From: Haliclona indistincta
Lineage: Eukaryota > Porifera > Demospongiae > Haplosclerida > Chalinidae
Assembly: GCA_964017065.1 (NCBI GenBank)
Contig: OZ024787.1
Span: 714,875-778,874 of the forward strand
Length of the DNA stretch: 64,000 nucleotides
Direction of reading: 5' to 3'
Position numbers and translations under genes: made by a program. Shown piece after piece: positions 36,411-47,292 of the stretch; position 1 is the first letter of the stretch; the number at the start of each line of letters is the position of its first letter. The notes beneath the pieces are model-generated. The model did no database searches. It worked only from the letters and a program-made list of their open reading frames with translations, and had not been told where the DNA came from.

Positions 36411-37010
36411 TATCAGCTTATCTGTTAGATATACTAACAGAGTACTATACTATTTCAAGGTTTGTGCACACAGTTCCTAGAATTACTGTAATCGCTTTGT
36501 AAGACCATGCATGGCTCATTCCTTGTGTCTCGTGTATAATAATTTATACCTTAGGCAATATTAATTAGTAATGCATAAGATTAGATAAGGATAAGATGCA
36601 TGAGATGAGAGATGAGATGCAGTCAATATGGCTAGTTGACATTGTAGTTCATCAATATTGCTCTGCGCTGTTCTTAGTCAGCAGGGAGATAAGATATATA
36701 ATGGGTACTAGGTGAAAATTAATAGAGCAAGTGTATAGTGTGTAAGACTTTTGCACACACATAAATACATAATTATTATTATAAGTACATAAGTATAAAT
36801 ATAAGTATAAAAATTACACAAGTATAAATACAGTCATAAAAGTATGATAAGCATTGGATGTGTACTTATTACTATTGCCTAAGGTATACTATACACAAGA
36901 CACAAGGAAGCCATGGTCTTACAAAGTGATTACAGTAATTCTAGGAACTGTGTGCACAAACCTTTGATTCTTTGAGATAGCATAGTACTCCCTAACAGAT
37001 AAGCTGATAA
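36411..37010. mobile_element. Fold-back element with ~145-bp inverted arms
   Basis: The left arm (about 36411-36560) and right arm (about 36868-37010) match in inverse orientation, e.g. TTTGTGCACACAGTTCCTAG and CTAGGAACTGTGTGCACAAA. The central ~300 bp is AT-rich. The class is not recognised. Confidence 0.7.
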
Positions 37011-37293
37011 TAGTGTATATATAGAGATTGATTGCTACGTCCATAATTTTTAGTATAATTATTGTTACTACTAGAATCATGATAGCTTTTGCCATAGCAC
37101 AAAAACAATAATAATAATTAATTTTGATAAAACATTTCAATCCGATAAAAACACAACGAAAATGAATAACAATAATTATTAATGAGCTACAATAAACAAC
37201 TAAATTGAGGAGAAACACCAAACAGTGTCAAGTTGGTAGCCTTAATGGTCTAGCTAGATAGAGTCTTGTCAGTTCTCTTGATGTAGAGTGCTT

Positions 37294-37603
37294 CAGGGGC
37301 GTATTTACAAGGGTGCTTCCAGTGCTTGAGCACCCCCCTAAGAACCAGAGATTTATTTTTTAATAAGGCAAAAGATTATAGTTAACCATGCTTAGCAGAA
37401 AAAATGAATGCTTGCCTTATTTGGTAAGGTGATAAGTGGCTTGCTAGCCTTAGGAACGCACGTGTTACTAGACTAGCTCAGAGAACAGCTTGCTTGAATT
37501 TCGATTGTACTGCAATTATAATAAATATTGGGGGCGGTCAATAAATAATGGGTGTGGTTTATAATTAAGCACCCGCCTACTTCAAATCCTGGATACGCCA
37601 CTG
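37294..37603. mobile_element. hAT-like MITE, ends CAG(G/T)GGCGTA
   Basis: CAGGGGCGTATTTAC at the left and TGGATACGCCACTG at the right are inverted, and GAGCACCCCCC/AAGCACCCGCC lie inside. I could not find a clean 8-bp target duplication, so the class is tentative. Confidence 0.5.
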
Positions 37604-37639
37604 TCAGCTTACTTAACTTTCTCTTTCCCACATGATTTT

Positions 37640-38700
37640 GTGATTCGTTAGTTTAACATGTACTGATAGACCATTGTTAGGGTATTTGTTTTTTACAGAT
37701 CTCTTATGTTCTGACACTCTCAATTTGAGATTCCTTCCAGTCTCACCGATGTATGCCGCACCGCATTCACATGGCACCCTATAGACAACTCCTAGCTTTA
37801 ATGCTGTCTTTAGTAGCTAGGTCTCTCTTTTACTGTCATCAAGCATCTATACCAATTGTCAGGTTGGATTTACTCTTATGTTGAGCGGCTTAAGTTCATT
37901 CTTTCTAACTTTTCACTCAAACCTTTAATATAAGGCAGGCATGGGTCTTTTATTGTGTTGTGCTATGTACTGCTCAAGGTGGGACATCTTTAAGGTGGTT
38001 AAACTCTTATTTTGCTGATGTTGTGCATTATGAATAGTCTCTGCTCTGTGTCTTAGGCATGAGATAATGGATAATGCCTGTCTTGATTCGTGGGTGGTGG
38101 TGAGAGTTATAGTGTAAGTAGCAGTCAGTGTGTGTTATTTTTCTATAAACCAATGTGTTTAAGGTTCATTTGTCCCTTGTGACCATGACATCCAGGAATG
38201 GAAGCTGTCTGTTTTGTTCAATCTCCATCGTAAATTCGATTGAGTCGTTTAGGCTGTTTATATGTTTGTGAAAGTTGTCGAGACATTCTAGGTTGTGCTG
38301 CCAAAATAATGAATAATGACAAAACTAATGTGTCATCAACGTAACAGAACCAGAGTTTGGGCTTGTCGGTAGCTAGACAAATTGCCTTTCGTTCAAAAGC
38401 TTCCATAGAGGTTAGCTATAGTAGGTGACAATGGGGAACCCATTGGAGAACCTTCAGTTTGCTCCCAATAAGATTGCCGATACTGGAAATAGGTGGATCT
38501 TAGGCATTCTTCTACAAATTCACACACAGAAGTAGCTGATAGAGTAGTGCGTTCAATAAGGGTATCGTCATTCTGTACTTTTTCTGCTACAATATCGTCA
38601 ATTGGGATCTGTGTAAAAAGACTCTTAACCCTGAAGCTGACTAAAAGGTCATTGTCAGTGATAGTAAACTTCATGCAACCATTTGACAAAGTGCCCTGAG
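37640..38700 (-). mobile_element. Penelope-like retroelement relic (RT and GIY-YIG)
   Basis: Minus-strand fragments carry RT motifs GSPMGSPLSPTIANLY (near 38410-38440) and LWFCYVDDT (near 38340). Near 37690-37800 is RVPCECGAAYIGETGRN, a GIY-YIG nuclease start. At least two frameshifts and a stop separate them, so the element is dead. This RT plus C-terminal GIY-YIG order is the Penelope hallmark. Confidence 0.8.
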
Positions 38701-38769
38701 TTGCACATAATTATGGACTCTCAGTCAGCACTAGCATTCCTGGCCTGCATAGCCAGTAAAGCAGCCACT

Positions 38770-39345
38770 GATGTAGGGATGACTAAACAGAGCAGCACTG
38801 GAATACTGAACCTGATCAAAAATTACAAAATTAATCACTAAAAAAATTTAAAATATTTACGATCAATTTTTTACGATAATTACCACTGATTCCACTATTC
38901 AGTTGGTCTATGAACAATAAAGTAACCTGAGAATACTCAATTATTGGTTTTTCACAGTGTCATTTATCATCATAATTATTATCTACACACTCGCTATGTA
39001 TTCAGCAGTGAGAGCTAATGCACGACATTTCATTTCATCTCTTCAAGAGAGATCGCAAGGTCCGACTTACTGGCTTTGTGTGGTCACAATGCAATGCTAG
39101 AATATTGATTGTGGTCTCTTCACTCACGTTGTAATTATCTCCAGTATATAGTCACTGATCATGAGGTATGTGAGTTACTCGGTCCGTGTGTGAGGGAGAG
39201 TGTGTAAGATGTGATTGTGATCATGAGGTATATGTGGTAATCTGTGTCTGTGTGTGAGTGTGTAAGATGTGATGGTGACACTCACTGATGGTTGAGTAGG
39301 GTGAAGAGAGAGGAGCATGCTAGATCTCTGCTAAGATCATTCCTC
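38770..39345 (-). pseudogene. TBCD-derived segment, copy 2 of three
   Basis: 38787-38825 matches the TBCD exon at 47490-47438 and 38882-38935 matches the 5' end of the exon at 47773. The flank to 39335 matches 47830-48785, including one or two units of the 60-bp satellite. Exons are truncated, so it is non-functional. Confidence 0.75.
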
Positions 39346-39385
39346 TCATCACATGCACAGTTTGAACCAACACTATAGAGAAAAA

Positions 39386-40350
39386 TAACCAGCTAGGTCA
39401 TGATACTGATGCTTCACAGAGACTCAGAGCTAGGTCATGATACTGATGCTTCACAGAGACTCAGAGCTAGGTCATGATACTGATGCTTCACAGAGACTCA
39501 GAGCTAGGTCATGATACTGATGCTTCACAGAGACTCAGAGCTTGGACATGATACTGATGCTTCACAGAGACTCAGAGCTAGGTCATGATACTGATGGTTC
39601 ACAGAGACTCAGAGCTAGGTCATGATACTGATGCTTCACAGTGACTCAGAGCTAGGTCATGATACTGATGCTTCACAGAGACTCAGAGCTAGGACATGAT
39701 ACTGATGCTTCACAGAGACTCAGAGCTAGGTCATGATACTGATGCATCACAGAGACTCAGAGCTAGGACATGATACTGATGCATCACAGTGACTCAGAGC
39801 TAGGTCATGATACTGATGCTTCACAGTGACTCAGAGCTAGGTCATGTTACTGATGCATCACAGAGACTCAGAGCTAGGTCATGATACTGATGCATCACAG
39901 AGACTCAGAGCTAGGTCATGATACTGATGCTTCACAGAGACTCAGAGCTAGGTCATGATACTGATGCATCACAGAGACTCAGAGCTATAGGTCATGATAC
40001 TGATGCTTCACAGAGACTCAGAGCTAGGTCATGATACTGATGCTTCACAGAGACTCAGAGCTAGGTCATGATACTGATGGTTCACAGAGACTCAGAGCTA
40101 GGACATGATACTGATGCTTCACAGAGACTCAGAGCTAGGACATGATACTGATGCTTCACAGAGACTCAGAGCTATAGGTCATGATACTGATGCTTCACAG
40201 AGACTCAGAGCTAGGTCATGATACTGATGGTTCACAGAGACTCAGAGCTAGGACATGATACTGATGCTTCACAGAGACTCAGAGCTAGGACATGATACTG
40301 ATGCGTCACAGAGACTCAGAGCTAGGTCATGATACTGATGCTTCACAGTG
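39386..40350. repeat. 37-bp satellite, about 26 units
   Basis: Core GAGCTAGGTCATGATACTGA repeats every 37 bp with occasional +2 units (AGCTATAGG). The paralogous segment near 48865-48895 has only one partial unit. No coding potential. Confidence 0.95.
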
Positions 40351-40457
40351 ATACACTTATAATTACTGGTTAAATGACTTATTGACAATTCATTACATAT
40401 TATGCAAACAGATACTAGCAGTCGAAATACACTGGAGGAGATTTAATATTAATACTA

Positions 40458-40735
40458 CTACTACCACCACCAACACCTGCACCACAACCACCAACGCCAC
40501 CACCACCAACACCACCACCACCACCACCACCACCACCACCACCACCACCACCACCACCACCACCACCACCACCACCACCACCACCACCACCACCACCACC
40601 ACCACCACAGCCATCACCATGCACCACGGCCACCAACACCTGCACCACCACCACGACCACCACCATGCGCCACGACCACCAACACCTGCACCACCACCAA
40701 CGCCACCACTAACACCACCGCCACCACGAATTTAT
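40458..40735. repeat. (CAC)n trinucleotide repeat
   Basis: A pure (ACC)n core at about 40497-40608 is flanked by interrupted CAC/CCA sequence. It lies between satellite and the promoter region of beta-helix gene 2; no exon context is seen. Confidence 0.95.
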
Positions 40736-40947
40736 AGTACTTGTGTTTCAGTCACACTTTTTAAAAACATAGGAATATTTGAGAATAATCTGTCAATCTC
40801 ATGGATTAAAAATAATTGAGAAATTCTAAAAAGAATAATACAAAAATAAAGAGGTCCTGATGTTCACACAAGTGCATACATGAAATCTATCTAAAGAACA
40901 TACCAGGTCTATTAAGAAAACCTAATCCGCCCACTTTTCCAAACTGT

Positions 40948-41033
40948 TGACGTCAATCTCTAAGCATCTGGGGATTGCTGATCTTCTCCTACACGCTGCA
41001 TCTAGGACCTACCACATCAAAGGAATGACGTCA
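40948..41033. promoter_or_regulatory. Two CRE-like sites upstream of beta-helix gene 2
   Basis: TGACGTCA occurs at 40948-40955 (within TTGACGTCAA) and at 41026-41033, 780-865 bp before the ATG. Beta-helix gene 1 has one at a similar distance (15126). Function is inferred only. Confidence 0.4.
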
Positions 41034-41249
41034 CTATCATACTATATACAGACATACAATTTCGACACAGTACTTCACGATTACATGCCACACGCTTTTT
41101 CACTACAACAAATTGTAATTTAAAACATCCCTCCCTCCCTTAAAACAATAGTGTAACAGATTAATAATAAAACTTGTCTGGAGGAAACATGCATGGTGTA
41201 CTAATTAACACATACTGCAGTTACAAACCAAGAATAACCCATACCTTGC

Positions 41250-41325
41250 CTCTCTCTCTCTCTCTCTCTCTCCCTCCCTCCCTCCCTCCCTCCCTCCCTC
41301 CCTCCCTCCCTCCCTCCATCCATCC
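41250..41325. repeat. (TC)n(CCCT)n microsatellite
   Basis: TCTCTC followed by CCTCCCTCCC, 490 bp upstream of beta-helix gene 2. No splice site is assigned nearby. The remaining 41330-41812 holds no other recognised feature. Confidence 0.9.
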
Positions 41326-41812
41326 CACATTCAGTGCATGTGACACTTTCTCAACAAGTATGCTAGTCAGTCATCAACATTACTCATGATAACATTAGTC
41401 CTTGTAAAGTTATAAGGTTTAGATAAACAGGTTCTGATCCTCCACAGCAATGATTAACCTCACCGTGTGGGCACCTCTAAAATAAGGACACCAGTAATAA
41501 AGTTTTTCTGCATTAGTCACTAAAGCATAGCTACAAGACACTCTGTGTGGGTCTCAATTAGTGTGTCTAGACTGGTGTTGTTCTAATATAAACCAAAATC
41601 CATTAACAAAATTATGTTCACACTTGTAGCTAATTTGATTTTTCTACCGTCAACAACAGGTCGTGCATTTAAACAAGCTACAACTCTAACTTTCATCACA
41701 TCTTTTGAGAGAGCAACCCAGCTAGCTATAGCTAATGTAAAAGCGAAACCTAGCTTTCTCAGTTGACAACCTGCATTCCACACTCTGATAGTACAGGACT
41801 ACTAACTAGCTG

Positions 41813-44800
41813 ATGGCTGCTGCACTACTAGTGTTGCTGCTGTTGTTGGCTGTACCTCTCACTGCTTTCACAACCACTGATGTCTACTATGTCACAACTG
41901 ATGATGCTGAGCAGTCATGTCCTCTACACCAGATATGCCACAACCTCTCCTACTATATCTCCCAGCCGGACCACTACTTCACCTCTGACACCACCATCAT
42001 CTTCTTGGAAGGAGAACACAGCTTTAACGGAGAGGATCTTGTACATGTCAGTAATGTCTCCAACTTGACTCTGAAGGGACAAGGTCAGTGGCCGGTAGCA
42101 GGAGCTGAGGAGACTGTGATGCAGTCTACTGTCATTATCAACTGCACCAGAGGGAGAGGAGGGTTCTACTTTAATAGCTCCCATAGCATCACTGTTGAAG
42201 GTCTTACAGTAGTCAACTGTGGAGGACTAGATAACAAAGCTGTGATGTACTTTGATACTGTCGTGAATCTTTTCTTTCTCAAGAATTCAATACAACACAT
42301 GACAGGATTTGGACTATTTGTCCATAACTGTGACAATGTCATCATCACCAACTGCTCCTACTATCATTCAGCATTGTGTGATATCAGTAACCCTGGACAT
42401 GGTGGTGGAGTAGGCATTGTCTATGATACTCAGTACAGCAATACAGGCTACACACTAGAGCTATCACACTCCAATTTGACCAATTGCTGTAGTATTCTAC
42501 GAAATGGAGGAGGCATATCATTAGAAGCAACGTCTAGTTCAGTACATGTAACAGTGCTATTGAGTCATCTGGTGTTCTCACATAACAAAGTACCAACTTG
42601 CGGAGCTGGTTTGGGTGCATTTATGAATAATGGTAGTGTGTCACTTACTATAAGCAACTGTCTTTTCTTTCAAGGACATGTTTTAGCAAAAGATAGTGCA
42701 GGAGGTATGTGTTTCATTGTTTACAATACTCGATTAGTAATCACAATTCAGAACACACACTTGGTGGAAAATGAAGGTAGTCATACTAGTGAGATATATT
42801 TCTATAGCCTCGCCCCACAAGACACATCATTGTCTATACTGAACTCAACTATCACACACACAGAAACACCGTCAGACTATGGAGTGAGGATCAGTGGCTG
42901 TTGCACTAGAGTAATTTTTAACAACACCAGAATGAGACTTACTAAGCAAAGTGAAAGTGGAGTGTTTCTTGACGGTCATATTCAAGGTTTTAGAAAAACT
43001 GCTGATGCGCAATCATTGAGAATGGACAACTGTATTATTGAGAGAAGTCAAAGTGGGACAGCACTTTTACATCTGAGTGATACAGCATACCTTATTAATA
43101 ATTGCACATTCTCAAACAACTCAGGAAGTCAGTCAGTTATCATGATTTATAAAAATGATGACAGTTATTTTCATTGTTCATGGATTCTGAAAGGAAAAGA
43201 AACTTATTATCATATTTGCAGTATTATTCTTAACTGTTCAATATCTGATAATAACATGACTGGAATTGTTATTATGAGGAGCTATGACTATTTATATTTT
43301 ATTGGTCGCAATGTGATACAGAACAACAGAAACACACAGGGAGCTGGTATTGTACTCATGAACAATGCCGTCATTAGTGTCAGGGGTGAGTTGTTGCTGT
43401 ACAACAACACTGCTGTTAAACATGGCGGAGCAATTCTTGTGATACACCCAAACTTCAATCTAAGAAACAAACCAGTTTGTCCCATCTATACTGTAGCTTC
43501 TACTTCAGTGATCTTCTCAGGAAACAGAGCAGGGCAAGGAGGGAGTGATATCTATGGACCTATACTGACGGGCTGTCGTACACTGCTGACATATCTTCAT
43601 TTTAGTAACACTGACAGACTCTCCTCCATGTCCACTGACCCCATCATGGTCTGCTTCTGTAACACCACCACCAACTTACCAGACTGCTCTGATAGGACGC
43701 ATCACACACAAACATATCCAGGACTAGAGATCAACACATCAATAGCAACAGTAGGACACTATGGTGGTACAAGTACAGGTGTTGTGAAGGTCACTGCTCA
43801 ACATGCAATACTAGTTCGGTACGACGGACAAAATGAAACCACTGAATGTTTCCAGCTCCACATTCTCCTGCAGAACACATCCTCAACAACAGCACTGGTT
43901 GATATCAGATTGGATGATGGACTACCAGACAGGGGCGTGTCTATTGTAGTGGACATCATAGAATGTCCAATTGGTTTCACTGAAATCTCAGGACAGTGTC
44001 AATGTGAGCAAATTTTGGATACTAGTAATGTCCAATGCAATTTGTCAGCCACATCTTACAACTTCATGAGATCAGGCAACGGTTGGTTTGGCTACATCAA
44101 CAACACTCAGTGTATAACAGGTACTACTAATTGTCCTTTTGACTACTGCAATCGATCCGATGTCTCATTTGACATCATGGCACCTGATCGTCAGTGTGTG
44201 GCCAATAGAACAGGTATACTGTGTGGACAATGCCAGTCTCACCTTAGTATCATGCTGGGATCCAACCGCTGTGGTACTTGCTCTAACTGGTATCTATTCT
44301 TGTTGCCAGTGTTTGCCATCGCTGGCATAGTGTTGGTGGCTGTGTTGATGTTCCTCAACTTGAGTGTCTCTGTCGGAACTATCAATGGACTACTGTTCTA
44401 TGCTAATATGGTAAAGCTCAATGAAGTTTTCTTCTTCCCAAATGGTAGTGTTCCAGTGGTGAGCCAGTTCATCTCATGGCTGAACCTTGACCTGGGTATT
44501 GAAGTGTGCTTGTTTGATGGACTGGATGGCTACTGGAACACTTGGCTACAGTTTGTCTTTCCTGCTTACCTGTTCCTGCTCATGGGTGGTATTATTGTGG
44601 GCTGTCGCTACTCTGTAAGGCTTTGCAGGTTGTGTGGCTTTCATGCTGTCCCAGCACTAGCTACACTGTTTCTCATGTCCTACACTAAAATCCTATTCAC
44701 AGTCACTAATGCTCTTTCCATGTCTCAGCTGCCATGCAATGACAGTATACTGACAGTGTGGAGTGTAGATGGGAATATTGAGTATGGCAGCGGTAGACAC

Positions 44801-45571
44801 CTTATTCTGGTATTTGTCTCCTGTGGTGTTCTGGTCATTGGACTGGCTTATCCTGTTTTAGTGTTGTGTGCTCCTCTGCTGGAGAGATACAGTCAGAAGT
44901 GTATCCCACACCACTGCAGGTGGAATCCCGTTACAAAGTTTAAGCCACTGTTGGATGCTTATGGAGGACCTTACAAAGACAAGTATCGATTCTGGACAGG
45001 AGTGACTCTGATGATGCGACTAACTCTCACTGTGACATTCTCCTTCACTTCAGGAGGATTGGCTGTTGTCAATGCTCACATCATCATCTCTTGTGTAGTG
45101 GGTATTTTAACAATTTGGTCTTTCACGAAAGGTGTGTATACAAAAACATATCTTAACTTACTTGAAGTATTCTATCTTCTCAACATATTTCTCCTGAGCA
45201 CTGTTAGTCTGGCTACTGCTTCACTTGGGTCAAGGGCTTATCAAATAGCAACCATTGTCTCTGTTTGTCTGTCCTTTTTTGTCTGTCTTGTCACCATGGC
45301 AACACACCTGTGGTGGATCTTTGACCTCAAGAAGATCAAGAGAAGGCTAGGGTTTAGAGATAGACCAGAGTATATAGCAGTGCCTCAAATGACAGCAGAT
45401 GAGGACGATGAAGAGGACAGACCTCCTCCAGGATCCCCACCATCAATAGTGTATGGCTCACGTAGAGGAGAGCATCAGTTTATACTGGACTTTCTCGCAG
45501 AAAACGACCGCAAACATGAGTCTTCTTCTCTAGTGCTGTTAGCAAGAGAACCACTACTGTTTGACACCTAA
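41813..45571 (+). CDS. Intronless signal peptide/beta-helix/multi-TM surface protein, copy 2
   Basis: 1252 aa, intact. Same architecture as the gene at 15879. The first ~115 residues and everything from about residue 560 on (Cys-rich region, eight hydrophobic segments at ~822-1167, tail) are nearly identical, while the middle of the beta-helix differs by many substitutions and indels. The C-terminal tail differs just before the shared ending ARE PLLFDT. Both copies share 3' flank sequence (GATACCCGGTACAATGTAGC), so the duplication included the UTR. The function is unknown; divergence confined to the outer domain suggests it contacts variable ligands. Confidence 0.85.
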   Translation: MAAALLVLLLLLAVPLTAFTTTDVYYVTTDDAEQSCPLHQICHNLSYYISQPDHYFTSDTTIIFLEGEHSFNGEDLVHVSNVSNLTLKGQGQWPVAGAEETVMQSTVIINCTRGRGGFYFNSSHSITVEGLTVVNCGGLDNKAVMYFDTVVNLFFLKNSIQHMTGFGLFVHNCDNVIITNCSYYHSALCDISNPGHGGGVGIVYDTQYSNTGYTLELSHSNLTNCCSILRNGGGISLEATSSSVHVTVLLSHLVFSHNKVPTCGAGLGAFMNNGSVSLTISNCLFFQGHVLAKDSAGGMCFIVYNTRLVITIQNTHLVENEGSHTSEIYFYSLAPQDTSLSILNSTITHTETPSDYGVRISGCCTRVIFNNTRMRLTKQSESGVFLDGHIQGFRKTADAQSLRMDNCIIERSQSGTALLHLSDTAYLINNCTFSNNSGSQSVIMIYKNDDSYFHCSWILKGKETYYHICSIILNCSISDNNMTGIVIMRSYDYLYFIGRNVIQNNRNTQGAGIVLMNNAVISVRGELLLYNNTAVKHGGAILVIHPNFNLRNKPVCPIYTVASTSVIFSGNRAGQGGSDIYGPILTGCRTLLTYLHFSNTDRLSSMSTDPIMVCFCNTTTNLPDCSDRTHHTQTYPGLEINTSIATVGHYGGTSTGVVKVTAQHAILVRYDGQNETTECFQLHILLQNTSSTTALVDIRLDDGLPDRGVSIVVDIIECPIGFTEISGQCQCEQILDTSNVQCNLSATSYNFMRSGNGWFGYINNTQCITGTTNCPFDYCNRSDVSFDIMAPDRQCVANRTGILCGQCQSHLSIMLGSNRCGTCSNWYLFLLPVFAIAGIVLVAVLMFLNLSVSVGTINGLLFYANMVKLNEVFFFPNGSVPVVSQFISWLNLDLGIEVCLFDGLDGYWNTWLQFVFPAYLFLLMGGIIVGCRYSVRLCRLCGFHAVPALATLFLMSYTKILFTVTNALSMSQLPCNDSILTVWSVDGNIEYGSGRHLILVFVSCGVLVIGLAYPVLVLCAPLLERYSQKCIPHHCRWNPVTKFKPLLDAYGGPYKDKYRFWTGVTLMMRLTLTVTFSFTSGGLAVVNAHIIISCVVGILTIWSFTKGVYTKTYLNLLEVFYLLNIFLLSTVSLATASLGSRAYQIATIVSVCLSFFVCLVTMATHLWWIFDLKKIKRRLGFRDRPEYIAVPQMTADEDDEEDRPPPGSPPSIVYGSRRGEHQFILDFLAENDRKHESSSLVLLAREPLLFDT

Positions 45572-46181
45572 ACTACATCATGTCTAATGCACTGATTTTT
45601 GTATTATTCTGAGTTGTTGTTAGTTTAAGATACCCGGTACAATGTAGCTAGCTAGCAATTAGTTCTGCAATTTTGATATTGTTTTGATGATCTCAACTAT
45701 TGTTCTGTTTGACACCTGTATTTTATTTAGCTTTTAAAAATTTTTAGCAATGGATAGGAATTCCTGAGGGTTTGAAATGTACTATAACGCTGACTTTTTT
45801 TTACATAATGATGCTGCTGAAATGCAACAAAATGCACAATGATATGAGGCAGTGTTTCTTCAGTGAAGCAAAGATGTGAGTGAAGCTGTGTATCTTTAGT
45901 GAGCTGCCATGTCATAGTACATGGAGTGTACAAAACAGATTCTACATGAACTATATAAATAGGAGAACATCTTATTTCCCAAATGCATGGTGAGCCAATT
46001 TTGTACACATGCGTATGTGCGTAAGCCGTAAGAGTTAAGTACTTTCCCTGTGACACTGACAATAAAATCTCTATAATAATTCATTGTTATAATCCTCAGC
46101 ACAGTTCAACATAAGTATCCAGACATCTAGACCAGATCAGTATCCAGTCCTCTCGACTAGATCTACAGTTTATCGATAAAC
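45572..46181. other. Convergent 3' region between beta-helix gene 2 and TBCD
   Basis: Contains the 3' flank shared with beta-helix gene 1 and the decayed hairpin near 45860. The rest is AT-rich with nothing else recognised. Confidence 0.5.
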
Positions 46182-47204
46182 TCACACATCACACAAATGA
46201 AGGCATGTACCTTTGTATCCCATTTCTTCCTCAATATAACGCTTCTTTCTAGGAGCAGCTCCTGCAACTGGTGCCTGGAATAGGAAAGAGAGTGAGTGAG
46301 TAAGTGAGAGTGAGAGTGAGTGAGAGTGAGTGAGAGTGAGTAAGTGCATGAGTGAGTGAGTGAGTGCATGGACGTGTTCTAGAGACTATCTTACCTTTGT
46401 CTTGGGTGGTGTCAGTCCTAGTGTAGTACACAATGTGTTGCGTTGCTCTCTAACTTTTGCTAGTGCCCCATCCCTACACAAAGGAATGAAGTCACATTAG
46501 ACACAAGTATTGTGGGTGTGGTCACCAGGCAGTGTCAGTAAGCAGTGCCATCGCACTCTCTTGTTCGGGCACGGTATCATCCAATGTAAGCATGGAAATA
46601 TAGAGCTGTTCAGCTGTGGCTCTACGCACCTGAACAACACAATGAGATAAGATAATGTACTAAAGATCAAAGGGTGTGATCAAAGGGGTGTGGTAGATAC
46701 CTTAGGGTAGGTGTGGCCTAGTAGTAGCATCAGTTGTGATAGGACATTAGTTCTGATCTCACTGAACACCAGTAGACCACAATACCTGATCATGATCATA
46801 GAGATGATGATATGATCACACTATAGTCACTTACACATTGATAGCTGTGAGTAGCTTGACAGGATCACGACATCCCTTCATCTCATCCTTCAATAGACCC
46901 AGTAATGTCACTGGGAAACCAGTGGAGCTACAAGTACACAGTATCATACACAGAAGACTTGTCTGTAGCTATAGTAACAGCTATGCAAATTCTAGTTGCT
47001 AGAGTCAGTACAAGCTAGACCAATAACTGACCAATCATGTTCAGTGAAAACATTAAACACTCCATCTGATAGTAAAAGATCAAGAGTCTTAAGTAGAGGC
47101 TTAATAACCCTACATGATGGGAGAGAGAGGGAGGGAGGGAAGGAGAGGGAGGGAGGGAGGGAGAGAGGGAGAGAGGGAGAGAGGGAGAGAGGGAGAGAGG
47201 GAGA

Positions 47205-47292
<88 letters not shown>

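Noticed and set aside
40382..40819. Thr/His-rich 145-aa frame in the CAC repeat
   Set aside because: It is a trinucleotide repeat with no start context, splice signals or domain; the opposite strand is equally open.
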